NCBI GenBank assembly: GCA_900770645.1 | Contig: CAAGKY010000053.1 | Span: 1 to 12,668, forward strand | Direction: 5' to 3' | From: Bacilli bacterium | GTDB lineage: Bacteria > Bacillota_I > Bacilli_A > ML615J-28 > CAG-313 | Length of the DNA stretch: 12,668 nucleotides | Shown: positions 1-8,043 of the stretch, in pieces | How positions within the stretch are numbered: position 1 is the first letter of the stretch | How the letters are laid out: every line of letters starts with the position of its first letter | Made by a program: the position numbers and the translations under genes | Notes under the pieces: model-generated | Told to the model about the DNA's origin: nothing | What the model saw: the letters and a program-made list of their open reading frames with translations, nothing else | Database searches by the model: none

Positions 1-224
1 ATTGATTCAAATACTGCAGGTGTCAAATATATTTCAAGAAGTTCACATTTAATAGATCCATCAGATGGCTTATTAACAGTGCATTGAACATTTAAATTAA
101 GAACATTATTATTTAAAGTACATTGAACTCTTACATCATTAAATGAAACATGTTCAGGAGCAGTAGCTATTTTATATTTAAATAAATTAACATCTGCATA
201 TTCTAATGAATAAACTCTTTTCAT
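1..224 (-). CDS. Virion-like protein C, 3'-truncated by the window edge (function unknown)
   Basis: The minus-strand reading frame opens at an ATG at 224 and stays open to the left edge (74 complete codons), so this is the N-terminal part of a longer protein. An AGGTGG ribosome site lies about 8 bases upstream, and the start is one base after the stop of the preceding gene, so the two are probably translationally coupled. The protein begins MKRVYSLEY, a variant of the M-[RK]-[RK]-[MV]-Y-[ST] opening shared by the two genes upstream; the rest is rich in beta-prone V, L, T and N residues. The position downstream of the capsid gene in the late operon suggests a head fibre, decoration or tail-appendage protein. 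I do not recognise a family; the virion role is inferred from context. Confidence 0.75.
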   Translation of the reverse strand, partial: MKRVYSLEYADVNLFKYKIATAPEHVSFNDVRVQCTLNNNVLNLNVQCTVNKPSDGSIKCELLEIYLTPAVFES

Positions 225-225
225 A

Positions 226-681
226 TTATACACCACCTAATGAAATTGCTGCGGATATATATACTGTTGCTGAGGTTGTACCAGTTATTGCTCTATTATG
301 GTTAAAATTTATAATTTTAAGAGTATGAGTATCTGCATAATATTCAAATTGATTAACACCAACATCAGAATTAGTAGAAAATTGTATATATCCAGGTATT
401 TTAAATTCATTAATTACAGAGACAATAGAATGTGACATAATATCTCTATATTTTTCAGGAATATCAATTTCACAAACTTGTTTTTGCATCCATTGATTTT
501 GATATCCTGTTGTTTCATCTACAGTAGCAATAAGTGAAATAATAAGAGATGTTTTACTAATTGTAACAGTACCTGTTACTTCATCAAAATCACTTCCAAC
601 AGTTGCTGTTAAAATATCTCCACCGCTAGAATTATCTTGAATCAATTTAATTAATTGTTCTTTTGAATACATTCTTCTCAT
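226..681 (-). CDS. Virion-like protein B (function unknown, probable structural protein)
   Basis: A 151-residue protein, second of three tandem late genes after the capsid gene. GGAGG lies 8 bases before the ATG and overlaps the last codons of the upstream gene. It opens MRRMYSKEQLIKLI, closely matching the opening of protein A (MRKMYTNNEINKLI). After this short helical segment the sequence is beta-rich and Thr/Ser/Val/Ile-rich (residues about 22-56 and 95-151), ending in a hydrophobic, Gly-rich tail (ISAAISLGGV). There is no signal peptide or catalytic motif. In phi29 the gene after the capsid gene encodes the head fibre (gp8.5), so a head-surface or decoration role is plausible, but I see no direct sequence match to gp8.5. 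Confidence 0.8.
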   Translation of the reverse strand: MRRMYSKEQLIKLIQDNSSGGDILTATVGSDFDEVTGTVTISKTSLIISLIATVDETTGYQNQWMQKQVCEIDIPEKYRDIMSHSIVSVINEFKIPGYIQFSTNSDVGVNQFEYYADTHTLKIINFNHNRAITGTTSATVYISAAISLGGV

Positions 682-684
682 AAT

Positions 685-1119
685 TTAATCCTCCACTTCA
701 GCATCTTCATTTAATAGAATAAATGTGCCTACTAATTGTGCTTCAATAGATTCTGGAGAACCAGTTGAGAAAGCAAAATCTAATGTTTCTCCTGTTGTAT
801 CTTCATCATCCTCTATCATGATACCAGTGTAGACTTTATTATTTAATGAATCAAATAATTGAGCTACACTAGTTGTATTAGCTTTAAATCCTTTAATTTT
901 AATTTTAAATAACATTTCATATGCATCAGGACTATTTTTATAAACTGATACTAATGGTTGAATAATGACACCATTATTGATTCTAGTTGCTGATACTTTA
1001 TGTCCTTGTACTGTTTCAGAGATATTAGAAATAGTTATCTCTAATGGTTCAGGTTTAATAGATCCAATTTTATTATCAATGAGTTTATTAATTTCATTGT
1101 TTGTATACATTTTTCTCAT
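685..1119 (-). CDS. Virion-like protein A (function unknown, probable structural protein)
   Basis: A 144-residue protein following the major capsid gene. I place the start at the ATG at 1119, 10 bases from AGGAGG, rather than at an in-frame TTG two codons upstream, because the resulting start (MRKMYTNNEINKLI) aligns with the openings of the next two genes. After the N-terminal helix the protein is beta-rich (residues about 25-75) and ends in an acidic tail (LLNEDAEVED). The final codons VED-stop are formed by the ribosome site of the next gene, showing tight operon packing. A hairpin lies in the leader between this gene and the capsid gene. Candidate head fibre or decoration protein by position (phi29 gp8.5 slot); family not recognised. 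Confidence 0.8.
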   Translation of the reverse strand: MRKMYTNNEINKLIDNKIGSIKPEPLEITISNISETVQGHKVSATRINNGVIIQPLVSVYKNSPDAYEMLFKIKIKGFKANTTSVAQLFDSLNNKVYTGIMIEDDEDTTGETLDFAFSTGSPESIEAQLVGTFILLNEDAEVED

Positions 1120-1142
1120 AGTCAATTTACCTCCTATATAAG

Positions 1143-1173
1143 AAAAAGGTTGCTTCTTTTGAATAGAGAAGCA
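1143..1173 (-). terminator. Hairpin with U tract between capsid gene and virion-like gene A
   Basis: On the minus strand a perfect 7-bp stem (TGCTTCT/AGAAGCA, plus positions 1167-1173 and 1151-1157) encloses a 9-base loop and is followed, after ACC, by TTTTT at 1143-1147. It could be a weak or partial terminator that lowers expression of the downstream genes relative to capsid protein, or an mRNA 3'-end stabiliser. The 3-base gap before the U tract and the modest stem make full termination doubtful. Confidence 0.35.
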
Positions 1174-1188
1174 TAGAACTATAAGTTA

Positions 1189-2328
1189 TTAAGAAGCTTT
1201 ATAGATTTTAATAAAGCAATTCTTACTGATATGTACAGTGTTTTCTGTATGATAGAACATGTTGAGGAAGTCACCTTGACCATTCATGTTTTCTCTTACA
1301 GCTCTGTATGTATTGTGACATCTTAATATTCTTCTATCTAATAATAATGAGTAATAAGTTGAGTTAGCATTACCAAAGTCTGGAAGAACTTTTAAAGTTG
1401 ATGGAAGTGCAAGTTCTGCTTTATTGAATGCACCTGCGAATGTATCAACTTCAAGTGATGGCTTAACACCTTGTAACATTAATAATACAAGACCAGCTTC
1501 TGGATTAGCACCTAATGTATTAGCATTCATTGAGTGTCCCTCAGAGAAATCACTTGCGATTTCAACATCAGATTTAATTTGTTTAATGAATGCTTCACCA
1601 GTTGATGTATCTACAGGTTTAGCAATTGTAGTGATAAGATCTAATTTAACCATAAATCCATTATCAACCGCTTGTTGACCAGTATAAGTTGATGCTGGAA
1701 TTGGTTTAACAACTAAGTAAATATCATATGGGTTTGAACCAACAGCAACTGTATCATTTACATCTCTAGCAGCACTTAATGAGCTTGATAATGCAGAGAT
1801 TGTTACATCAGCATTTGCTTGATTCATTAAATATGCAGCCTTTGTAATTAAGACACCTAAAGCTTGTCTCTTTAATTGATATCTGAATAAAGTTTCAGAG
1901 TCATACATTGCTTTAGTTTTACCACTAATAATTTCAGTGAATTGTGCAGCATTGTGAACTGCTCTTTCAATATCATTATTTCTAATTGTTTGTGGGATTG
2001 TCTTTTTACCTAATGTAAATGAGAAACAGTTAGGTCTATAAGTTGATTCATGTGGTGCAAGAGTTGTTGAACCTGATGAATCAAAGTTTTCAGGAAGAAT
2101 TAAGTCTTGAGCCCATTCTTCAATAGTTTTACCAAATGATAAATCTTCACCATCAAAGATGTCTAATTTATCTGAATATGTTTGCCATAATGTGTAGATT
2201 TTACCGAGTGTATCGAGTAAAGCTACTGAGTTGTTGTATGTTGCTGAGAATGAATCTACTGAGATTTTATTTGAATCAATATAACTAGCAACAACTGATT
2301 TTAATTGAGCAATAGATAATTTTGCCAT
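1189..2328 (-). CDS. Major capsid protein, phi29 gp8-like
   Basis: A 379-residue protein that builds the phage head shell. GKTIEEWAQDL (residues 66-76) followed by a long block to about residue 155 resembles the phi29 gp8 stretch beginning LGRTIEEI, which belongs to an HK97-fold subunit. The C-terminal block YSLLLDRRILRCHNTYRAVREN also resembles the gp8 segment with VLVDKDWFMVYDN. The protein is shorter than gp8 (about 448 residues) because it stops where the gp8 C-terminal immunoglobulin-like domain would begin. It directly follows the scaffold gene, as in phi29. GGAGG lies 9 bases before the ATG and itself encodes the last residues (GGK) of the scaffold protein. Identity rests on synteny plus remembered sequence similarity; confidence is high. 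Confidence 0.9.
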   Translation of the reverse strand: MAKLSIAQLKSVVASYIDSNKISVDSFSATYNNSVALLDTLGKIYTLWQTYSDKLDIFDGEDLSFGKTIEEWAQDLILPENFDSSGSTTLAPHESTYRPNCFSFTLGKKTIPQTIRNNDIERAVHNAAQFTEIISGKTKAMYDSETLFRYQLKRQALGVLITKAAYLMNQANADVTISALSSSLSAARDVNDTVAVGSNPYDIYLVVKPIPASTYTGQQAVDNGFMVKLDLITTIAKPVDTSTGEAFIKQIKSDVEIASDFSEGHSMNANTLGANPEAGLVLLMLQGVKPSLEVDTFAGAFNKAELALPSTLKVLPDFGNANSTYYSLLLDRRILRCHNTYRAVRENMNGQGDFLNMFYHTENTVHISKNCFIKIYKAS

Positions 2329-2330
2329 GT

Positions 2331-2633
2331 CTATTTACCTCCTTTATCTTGTTCAATTGTTTTTTCTTGAATAATTTCTTCAAGTGTTTTTGGTTTATCT
2401 TCTGTAGGATTAGGGTCTTTTGGAGTCCCTGGAGTGCCTTGAGATACTACCATGTTGATGATTGTTTCTTTATATTGACTGTTAGCTTTAACTAAGTCAT
2501 TATATTCTTTTAATGCATCATTATAATTTTTATCTTCTTCAGAAATAGCTTTAAGTTCTTCTGGAGTTGATTCAGGCTTAATCTTAGCTTGATTATTAGC
2601 CTTGAGTTGCTTTATTAAATCTTCGAACTTCAT
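2331..2633 (-). CDS. Head scaffolding protein, phi29 gp7-like
   Basis: A 100-residue, highly charged, helix-rich protein with no cysteine. Scaffolds of this type direct prohead assembly and then leave the shell. Length matches phi29 gp7 (98 residues) and the gene sits immediately before the capsid gene, as in phi29. EYNDLVKANSQYKE at residues 43-56 resembles EYNDLTKSHEKLAAE of gp7, and TLEEII near the C terminus resembles the gp7 end (TITIEDLE). Residues 25-62 look like the coiled-coil core; the section from 65 to 80 is Pro/Gly-rich and probably flexible. The start has GAGGT about 10 bases upstream and lies one base beyond the stop of the membrane-protein gene. Confidence 0.8.
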   Translation of the reverse strand: MKFEDLIKQLKANNQAKIKPESTPEELKAISEEDKNYNDALKEYNDLVKANSQYKETIINMVVSQGTPGTPKDPNPTEDKPKTLEEIIQEKTIEQDKGGK

Positions 2634-2634
2634 A

Positions 2635-2991
2635 TTAGAATGTACCTCTATCTTTTCTTTCTAGTGCACCTTTAATATCTTCTGCACCTTGCTTAATAAC
2701 TTGACCATTTTGGATGACTTTGTTGAATAGTTCTTCGAATTCTTTCATTCTTTCAGCTTTCAACTCTTCTTGCTTTGCTGCGTCATCCTTAGCAGCAGCA
2801 ATTTTTTCTTTATGTTTTTCAATCCACTTTTTAAGTGCTGCAACAATGCCTGAAAAACCAGTTAAGACTGTAATGAGACCACCAATAATTGTAATGATAA
2901 TTGCTAGTAATTGAATGATGTCATTAGTTTGTAAGAGTGCACCTGTAGCGGTTAAAGCTGTACCAATAGATGCATTAAATGTTTTGTTCAT
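2635..2991 (-). CDS. Small membrane protein, possible holin
   Basis: A 118-residue protein. The start at 2991 (MNKTFNAS) is chosen because GGAGGG lies 7 bases upstream; an in-frame start seven codons earlier lacks a spaced ribosome site. Residues about 24-50 form a strong membrane segment (IIQLLAIIITIIGGLITVLT) and residues 5-20 could be a second, weaker one. From residue 52 on it is a charged, Lys/Glu/Ala-rich, probably coiled-coil cytoplasmic tail. Small size, one or two membrane segments and a charged C terminus fit phage holins (phi29 gp14 is about 131 residues), which would permeabilise the host membrane at lysis. The position between collar and scaffold genes, away from any endolysin gene, is unusual, so a virion or membrane-anchoring role is also possible. 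Confidence 0.6.
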   Translation of the reverse strand: MNKTFNASIGTALTATGALLQTNDIIQLLAIIITIIGGLITVLTGFSGIVAALKKWIEKHKEKIAAAKDDAAKQEELKAERMKEFEELFNKVIQNGQVIKQGAEDIKGALERKDRGTF

Positions 2992-3012
2992 AATTTTACC
3001 CTCCAATAACAT

Positions 3013-3642
3013 TTAAATTTGAGACTCTAGTAAGAAGCATCTTGTAAATTCATTTGTCCAATCTAAGAGTATGGTTCTAAAACCTTTGTATGTTTCTTCT
3101 AGTCTTGACATAAGTGTACCAATTTCTAATTCTTGTGATGATTCATTTTCACCAAGATTTGTGGTATGACCATCATTAGCATATACGCCACCATTTTGAG
3201 GAGTATCATTGAATCTTGCTGTTGCATAGCTTTGACTCTTGTTAGGAGCAATTAAATTCTCTGATGCTTTTTCAGTAGCTTGTAGCAATGGGATATACTT
3301 AGGTAAAGTAAGATTTAAGATGTTAATAACAGGGAGCATTGCTTTCTCAAAGTCTGTAACATCTAGTTCTAAGGATTCATTGCATGACCCTTTTTTATAA
3401 TAAAGATAATTGAATGCATTTCTATTGTAAACACTATTCATTAAAGCATTTACAATATTATTGATTTCACTATTGCTGATATTTTCATTTAAACCCATAA
3501 CATCAAATGAAAGCCCAGCACTAGATAACATAGAAGTAAACCAATTAACTGTATTACTAGATCTATGTGGGAATGATGGAGCGACAAGCGGATATAAATT
3601 TAATACCTCTTGAAAATTGAACCATGTTTTCTTATTGCACAT
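3013..3642 (-). CDS. Lower collar (tail tube) protein, phi29 gp11-like
   Basis: A 209-residue protein directly after the connector gene, the gp11 position in phi29. Three ATGs follow GGAGG closely (0, 3 and 9 bases away); the third (MCNKKTWFNF) has the only normal spacing and is used here. The gene overlaps the connector gene by 11 bases. The segment AIARFNDTPQNGG-like region (ARFNDTPQNGG, near residue 143) and a C-terminal helix (LMSRLEETYKGFRTILLDW) are typical of collar proteins as I recall them. It is shorter than phi29 gp11 (about 293 residues). gp11 forms the tube joining connector to tail knob. The call rests mainly on synteny with partial sequence support. Confidence 0.68.
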   Translation of the reverse strand: MCNKKTWFNFQEVLNLYPLVAPSFPHRSSNTVNWFTSMLSSAGLSFDVMGLNENISNSEINNIVNALMNSVYNRNAFNYLYYKKGSCNESLELDVTDFEKAMLPVINILNLTLPKYIPLLQATEKASENLIAPNKSQSYATARFNDTPQNGGVYANDGHTTNLGENESSQELEIGTLMSRLEETYKGFRTILLDWTNEFTRCFLLESQI

Positions 3643-4588
3643 CTTCATCATCCTCCTTATCTATATCATCTTCATTATCATCTTTATTATCGCTTATTTT
3701 AGCATTTAAATCAATAAGAGTAAGTGTTTTATTAAATGCTTTAGCAATTCTATTAAAGCCATCTTGAATGAGATTTGTATAAGATTCACTAGAAGCTTCA
3801 ATATCTTCATTATTTGCATCTACTTCATTAACAGTAAGGTGCTCTTTCTTTTCACTTACACCAACATTGTTATAACCTAGAATTGTAAGAATGTCATTTT
3901 CAACCTTTTGGCGTTCTTGTTCTAGTTTATCAGTGATGTATGGAGCACCAGAAGCAACACCTTTAAATTTATCAACTTCTTCAAAAGTTGTGAACAAATA
4001 AGGTTCATCATCATCCATTGCATCTTGTAATGTTTTAATTTTTGCTTCATCTTCGGAAGAGCCTGTAAACATCCAACCTTGAGATTGTGCTTTTCTTGCA
4101 GATCTAATTTTCATTTCAATGTCGACAAGTTCATTAAGTTTACATTCAATTGAACTAAATACAGATTTATGATTCTTTTGAGCATAGATAATGACAATCT
4201 CTTTATCAAGTTCTAGTTCATCATTAGGAATAAATTTAAATCCTCTTTTATTTATAGCTCTAGCGTGAGTAGGATAATCATAAGTATTGAATCTTGCACC
4301 AGGAGTCCAATCAACAAATACTAATTCATTAGAGCCTAAATCATCTTTTGAGATTAATCCAGCCTCAAGAAGTGTTTGGATGGATTTATTAATTGTAACA
4401 TCAATACATGCAATAGAACCAATAGACCAAAATCTTTTGAATATGTATTCTTGTTGTTGATAGTTGAGTTCTGGTACTTGATACTTACTCATCCATTTAT
4501 TAAAGAACTTTTCAGTATAGTGAAACAAGAATTTATTTTTAATTTCTTGTGTGGTGAGTTTTCTTTTTTCATATTTTGTTTTAGACAT
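3632..4588 (-). CDS. Connector / portal (upper collar) protein, phi29 gp10-like
   Basis: A 318-residue protein close to the length of phi29 gp10 (309). Gp10 forms the dodecameric connector at the portal vertex through which DNA is packaged and which binds pRNA. Residues 215-270 (APYITDKLEQERQKV, LTILGYNNVGVSEKKE, NEVDANNEDIEASSES) match the gp10 core (APYVVDKLNAQKNAV, MTFLGIKNANLEKKE, DEVSSNDEQIESSGT) almost throughout. Residues 1-60 are basic and aromatic, matching the gp10 N terminus. The last 17 residues are almost all Asp/Glu (DNKDDNEDDIDKEDDED), a more acidic tail than I recall for gp10. GGAGG lies 5 bases before the ATG. This is one of the most secure calls in the window. Confidence 0.93.
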   Translation of the reverse strand: MSKTKYEKRKLTTQEIKNKFLFHYTEKFFNKWMSKYQVPELNYQQQEYIFKRFWSIGSIACIDVTINKSIQTLLEAGLISKDDLGSNELVFVDWTPGARFNTYDYPTHARAINKRGFKFIPNDELELDKEIVIIYAQKNHKSVFSSIECKLNELVDIEMKIRSARKAQSQGWMFTGSSEDEAKIKTLQDAMDDDEPYLFTTFEEVDKFKGVASGAPYITDKLEQERQKVENDILTILGYNNVGVSEKKEHLTVNEVDANNEDIEASSESYTNLIQDGFNRIAKAFNKTLTLIDLNAKISDNKDDNEDDIDKEDDEDVQ

Positions 4589-4597
4589 AAATACCTC

Positions 4598-6922
4598 CTA
4601 TAAATGTAACCAGTCTAGAATACTAGTTTCAGTATTTTCTTTTTCTTGTGCAAAATCGAATGCTGCATCTTGATTATCTAATGTTGTTAAATGTAAGAAT
4701 GTGACACCTTGTGAGAATTTTTCTCGTAATAGATCTAAGAAATTATCATCTACATTTATTGCATCTTCAATAAATAAATCTGCTTGAATATAATTGAACC
4801 AACATCTTGTATTAGTTTGAGGAACACCCATTTTATTGACTTTATATCCATAATAATAGAATAAATCATCTAAAGCACTGTAAGTATCTTCTTGAACCAT
4901 GTAAATGTCTAATTTTGCTTTATTATTTGAATATGCTTTTAATAAATCATAATCATCAGCAGTTCTTACTGAATTAGCTTGTAATTGAGACTCTTGTAAT
5001 TTTCTTGATAAGTTATCTTCCATTTGTGAGATATTCTTAATAAATGATGCTGCAGAATTTACAAATCCTAAAGGGTCTTTATTCATTGCAGATGATACTG
5101 CAGTAGTAGCAAGATTTAAAGCTCCAAATGTTATTTCTCTATCTTTATTCTTTTTATCGAAATTGTATCCGCTTCTTACATAATTTAAATATTCAGAGTT
5201 ATATAAGACACCCTCATTATTTCTAGAAATATATAAAGCATTAGGATAATCTTCTTTACTATATTTATATTCATAAGGGAACATAAATAAGAACTTAGAT
5301 TGTAAATTCTTTGATGTATAGAACTTAAAATTAAACATTTCAGTATTTATATCATTTGCATAATCTACAAGTTGGATGCATTCAAGTGGGAATACTTTAT
5401 TAAATGAATCATATACAAATTTATTTTGAAAGAAATCACTATGATATAATTTTGAGTCTTTAATACATCTTTCAGTACCCTCTTTTAAATCATCATAATC
5501 TTTACCCGCAGTATCAAGTACTGATTCTAAATCAAACCAGTTATAAATTTGAGGTACAGTTGTGGATACTTCATTCACTAAATCTGAATTGTAATCTACA
5601 AGTTGAATATTATGATCAGTGAAATTTACTTGGAACATTTCTCCAAATTGATAATAGTTATCATTATCAAGTCGAATGTTACATGGACAATAAGGACAAT
5701 AGATAATTTTAATATTAGTTGATAATGTTCTATCAATAGCTTCTATTGAATTAATATAACTAATTTGAGATGTAATACTTAAATCAATTAAATGATTAAC
5801 TGTAGATGCATTTCTATAATATGTTCTCCATTGTGCAGCATTAATACCATTACCACCATTAAAATCAGTTTTAGCCATTTTATATGTTCTAAATTTATCA
5901 AAGTATGGATTTTCAACTTTAACATCTACACCACTTAAGAGTTTAGTCCATGTAATTTTTTCAGGGAATGTAACTGTAACACCCATATATGATTCAACTC
6001 TTGCAGGACTATAGTCACATCTATAAACTTCTAATGTACCTGAATTATTTACAAATACAACACCAACTTCTGATTCATCTTCATCATCTTCAGTTTTAAT
6101 ATTAAGGTATTTTGTTTCACCATTTTCTACATAACTGTATTTAGTGAATTTATAAATTGATACATAAGTTTCTGTATCCCAATCATATACTAAAGCACTA
6201 TTATATGAAAAAGCATGAACACAAGCGTTGTCTACAGGAATAGTAGTGCTTGTAATTGTATAGGATGGAGATGCAGTAGATCTTGTTGTTAATGTTTTAT
6301 CTGGTACTAAGAAACAAGCAATAGGTTTATCAGTATCAGCGCCATTATTTCTATAGTAAAGAGAGAAGTTTACTTCATTAATATTATTTATATCTTTTAA
6401 TTCACTACTTGATTTTTTAATAAGTGTAACTGGAATCTCTTCCGATTCAAAATCAATATGTCTTATATAGTAACCATTGTCTTGTTCTGGTTCAAATCTA
6501 TCTTTATGCATTCTTCGAATCATAGTTCTTTTACTTAATGAATAATCTACACCATATTTAATAGTATTTAAAACATCCATTTCAAGTAAAAACTCTATTG
6601 TGTTTTGTGACTTCCATTGTTTATTTAATGTAGCAAAATAATAAATAGGGTTTGATTCATTATCATTTTGAATAGCAATATAATTAATATTCTTAGCAAC
6701 ATTTCCTAAATCTAAGTAATCTTGATTTTTATCTACTTTAATTGATAATCTAACATCATGCTTAATATATTGAAAGTTATATACTGTTGTGGATGTAAGT
6801 GAACTAAGATAATATTCAATTGCATTATCAATGTCTGTAGTACCATATCCAATATCAAGCAAAAAGTTTTTATCTTTAAGTATAAGTGAGTTTTGATAAA
6901 GTTTAAGTGTGGAATGACTCAT
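4598..6922 (-). CDS. Tail knob protein, phi29 gp9-like
   Basis: A 774-residue protein, longer than phi29 gp9 (599). Gp9 forms the hexameric distal tail knob and contains a hydrophobic loop that penetrates the host membrane. N-terminal residues 78-140 (INYIAIQND, FLLEMDVLNTIKYG, TMIRRMHKDRFE) align with gp9 ASYIMFQNA, VHFEIDVLQTWMFD, FIVREHVKLW. The C-terminal block from residue 690 (YYGYKVNKMGVPQTNTR, CWFNYIQADLFI, FSQGVTFLH) aligns with the gp9 end (HKYGYKINRVKKPNLRTR, KAFNYVQTKDCFI, FDNGITLWH). IYCPYCPCNIRLDND aligns with gp9 MMYPYCVTEITDF but carries two additional cysteines. Residues about 597-632 (GALNLATTAVSSAM, GFVNSAASF) occupy the membrane-loop slot but are less hydrophobic than in phi29. 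The start overlaps the ATPase stop as ATGA. Confidence 0.93.
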   Translation of the reverse strand: MSHSTLKLYQNSLILKDKNFLLDIGYGTTDIDNAIEYYLSSLTSTTVYNFQYIKHDVRLSIKVDKNQDYLDLGNVAKNINYIAIQNDNESNPIYYFATLNKQWKSQNTIEFLLEMDVLNTIKYGVDYSLSKRTMIRRMHKDRFEPEQDNGYYIRHIDFESEEIPVTLIKKSSSELKDINNINEVNFSLYYRNNGADTDKPIACFLVPDKTLTTRSTASPSYTITSTTIPVDNACVHAFSYNSALVYDWDTETYVSIYKFTKYSYVENGETKYLNIKTEDDEDESEVGVVFVNNSGTLEVYRCDYSPARVESYMGVTVTFPEKITWTKLLSGVDVKVENPYFDKFRTYKMAKTDFNGGNGINAAQWRTYYRNASTVNHLIDLSITSQISYINSIEAIDRTLSTNIKIIYCPYCPCNIRLDNDNYYQFGEMFQVNFTDHNIQLVDYNSDLVNEVSTTVPQIYNWFDLESVLDTAGKDYDDLKEGTERCIKDSKLYHSDFFQNKFVYDSFNKVFPLECIQLVDYANDINTEMFNFKFYTSKNLQSKFLFMFPYEYKYSKEDYPNALYISRNNEGVLYNSEYLNYVRSGYNFDKKNKDREITFGALNLATTAVSSAMNKDPLGFVNSAASFIKNISQMEDNLSRKLQESQLQANSVRTADDYDLLKAYSNNKAKLDIYMVQEDTYSALDDLFYYYGYKVNKMGVPQTNTRCWFNYIQADLFIEDAINVDDNFLDLLREKFSQGVTFLHLTTLDNQDAAFDFAQEKENTETSILDWLHL

Positions 6923-8031
6923 ATATTTTTATATACCTCCTCTAAATAATAGTATACATTAATATCTTCAAATGAAATTAATCTTTTTCTCATTGCTTCT
7001 TTAAATCTTTGTAGCTTTAATCTTTCATCAATAGAAATAAGAACACTTCTTTCAACCATTTCAGTAAAATCAAAGCAGTAGATAGTTCTTTCAGCTGCAA
7101 CCTTATCTAAGAACTTACAGAAGTATTTATCTTCAAGATGATCTAGATATTTATTTTTGAAAATACCAATGAATCGACCATCCATTTTAATAACAAAGTT
7201 GATTGCAAAATTCTTTGGTAAAGTACCGAGTCTAATGTTCTCATCATTAACAGCTTGTCCATCTACAGCATATTTTGCATAATCTTCATCAAACTTATAA
7301 AATGGATTAAGTTCAAGAATCTTTTCTCTTAACTTAGGATTTAAAGTAGCCCAATGAATTACAAAGTTATCACCAACATAGAATTCACCACGCTTTAATT
7401 TTTTAATATCTACTTTTAAACCTACAAATAAAGGATTAAATAAAGAATAAGGGTTTCCACAGAAATACATCTTTAAAACTCCATCACATTCTCTTCTCCA
7501 CGTTGCATAAGCTTCTTCTATCTTTTCATATTCTTTAGGAAGATACTTTTCATCAAACTTTGGATTAATAATGAACTCATCCATAAATACAGCTGCAACA
7601 TTTCTTAAAATTGCTTTTTTAATTCTATACATCTTTATATTTAAAGAAACGATTCTAATGAATATTTTATCTTCATATTCTGTAATTTCTTCACCATCTT
7701 GATTAATTTCTTTTTTATAAACTCTAATAGAAATATCTACAATACCACTTTTAAAAGATGATTGCTTATATATTGGTTGAACATTATCATCTGTAAACTT
7801 ATTCATGTTAGTTGCAAATATTGTATCAATAAGTGCATCATCTATTTCAACAGCTTGTCTTAATAAATATATCCAAGGTTTATAATTCTTCTTCCAAGGT
7901 GTATATATTTTATCCATCCACATAGATGTTGTCTTACCAGGTTCTCTAGGGCTAATTACAATATTAATTGGTTTATTATATCCATCTATAGCTCTAAATG
8001 AATAGTGTAAATTATCTCTTTCAACAGCCAT
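6919..8031 (-). CDS. DNA packaging ATPase, phi29 gp16-like
   Basis: A 370-residue motor protein (phi29 gp16: 332) that pumps DNA into the prohead; in phi29 it acts on a pRNA ring at the connector. The P-loop is SPREPGKTT at residues 27-35, aligned with gp16 GARGIGKSY: the Arg at position 3 and the GK[ST] are kept, but the first Gly is Ser. Walker B is AAVFMDEF (146-153, D151 and E152). CGNPYSLFNP (191-200) is a plausible sensor segment, and R179/R180 are arginine-finger candidates. The C-terminal third would be the vestigial nuclease-like domain. It is the first gene of the late operon, with GGAGG 7 bases before the ATG and a good promoter just upstream. In phi29 gene 16 is the last late gene, so the order is rearranged. 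Confidence 0.92.
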   Translation of the reverse strand: MAVERDNLHYSFRAIDGYNKPINIVISPREPGKTTSMWMDKIYTPWKKNYKPWIYLLRQAVEIDDALIDTIFATNMNKFTDDNVQPIYKQSSFKSGIVDISIRVYKKEINQDGEEITEYEDKIFIRIVSLNIKMYRIKKAILRNVAAVFMDEFIINPKFDEKYLPKEYEKIEEAYATWRRECDGVLKMYFCGNPYSLFNPLFVGLKVDIKKLKRGEFYVGDNFVIHWATLNPKLREKILELNPFYKFDEDYAKYAVDGQAVNDENIRLGTLPKNFAINFVIKMDGRFIGIFKNKYLDHLEDKYFCKFLDKVAAERTIYCFDFTEMVERSVLISIDERLKLQRFKEAMRKRLISFEDINVYYYLEEVYKNI

Positions 8032-8043
8032 GTAATTTCCTCC

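Noticed and set aside
1120..1125. In-frame TTG start two codons upstream of virion-like protein A
   Set aside because: It is 4 bases from AGGAGG and would break the shared MRKMY-type opening; the ATG at 1119 fits better.
1424..1678. Plus-strand open frames within the late genes (1424-1678, 2714-2914, 4376-4603)
   Set aside because: They are antisense to well-supported genes, lack ribosome sites and have unremarkable composition.
2992..3012. Seven-codon upstream extension of the membrane protein
   Set aside because: No spaced ribosome site; GGAGGG is inside this extension and 7 bases from the internal ATG.
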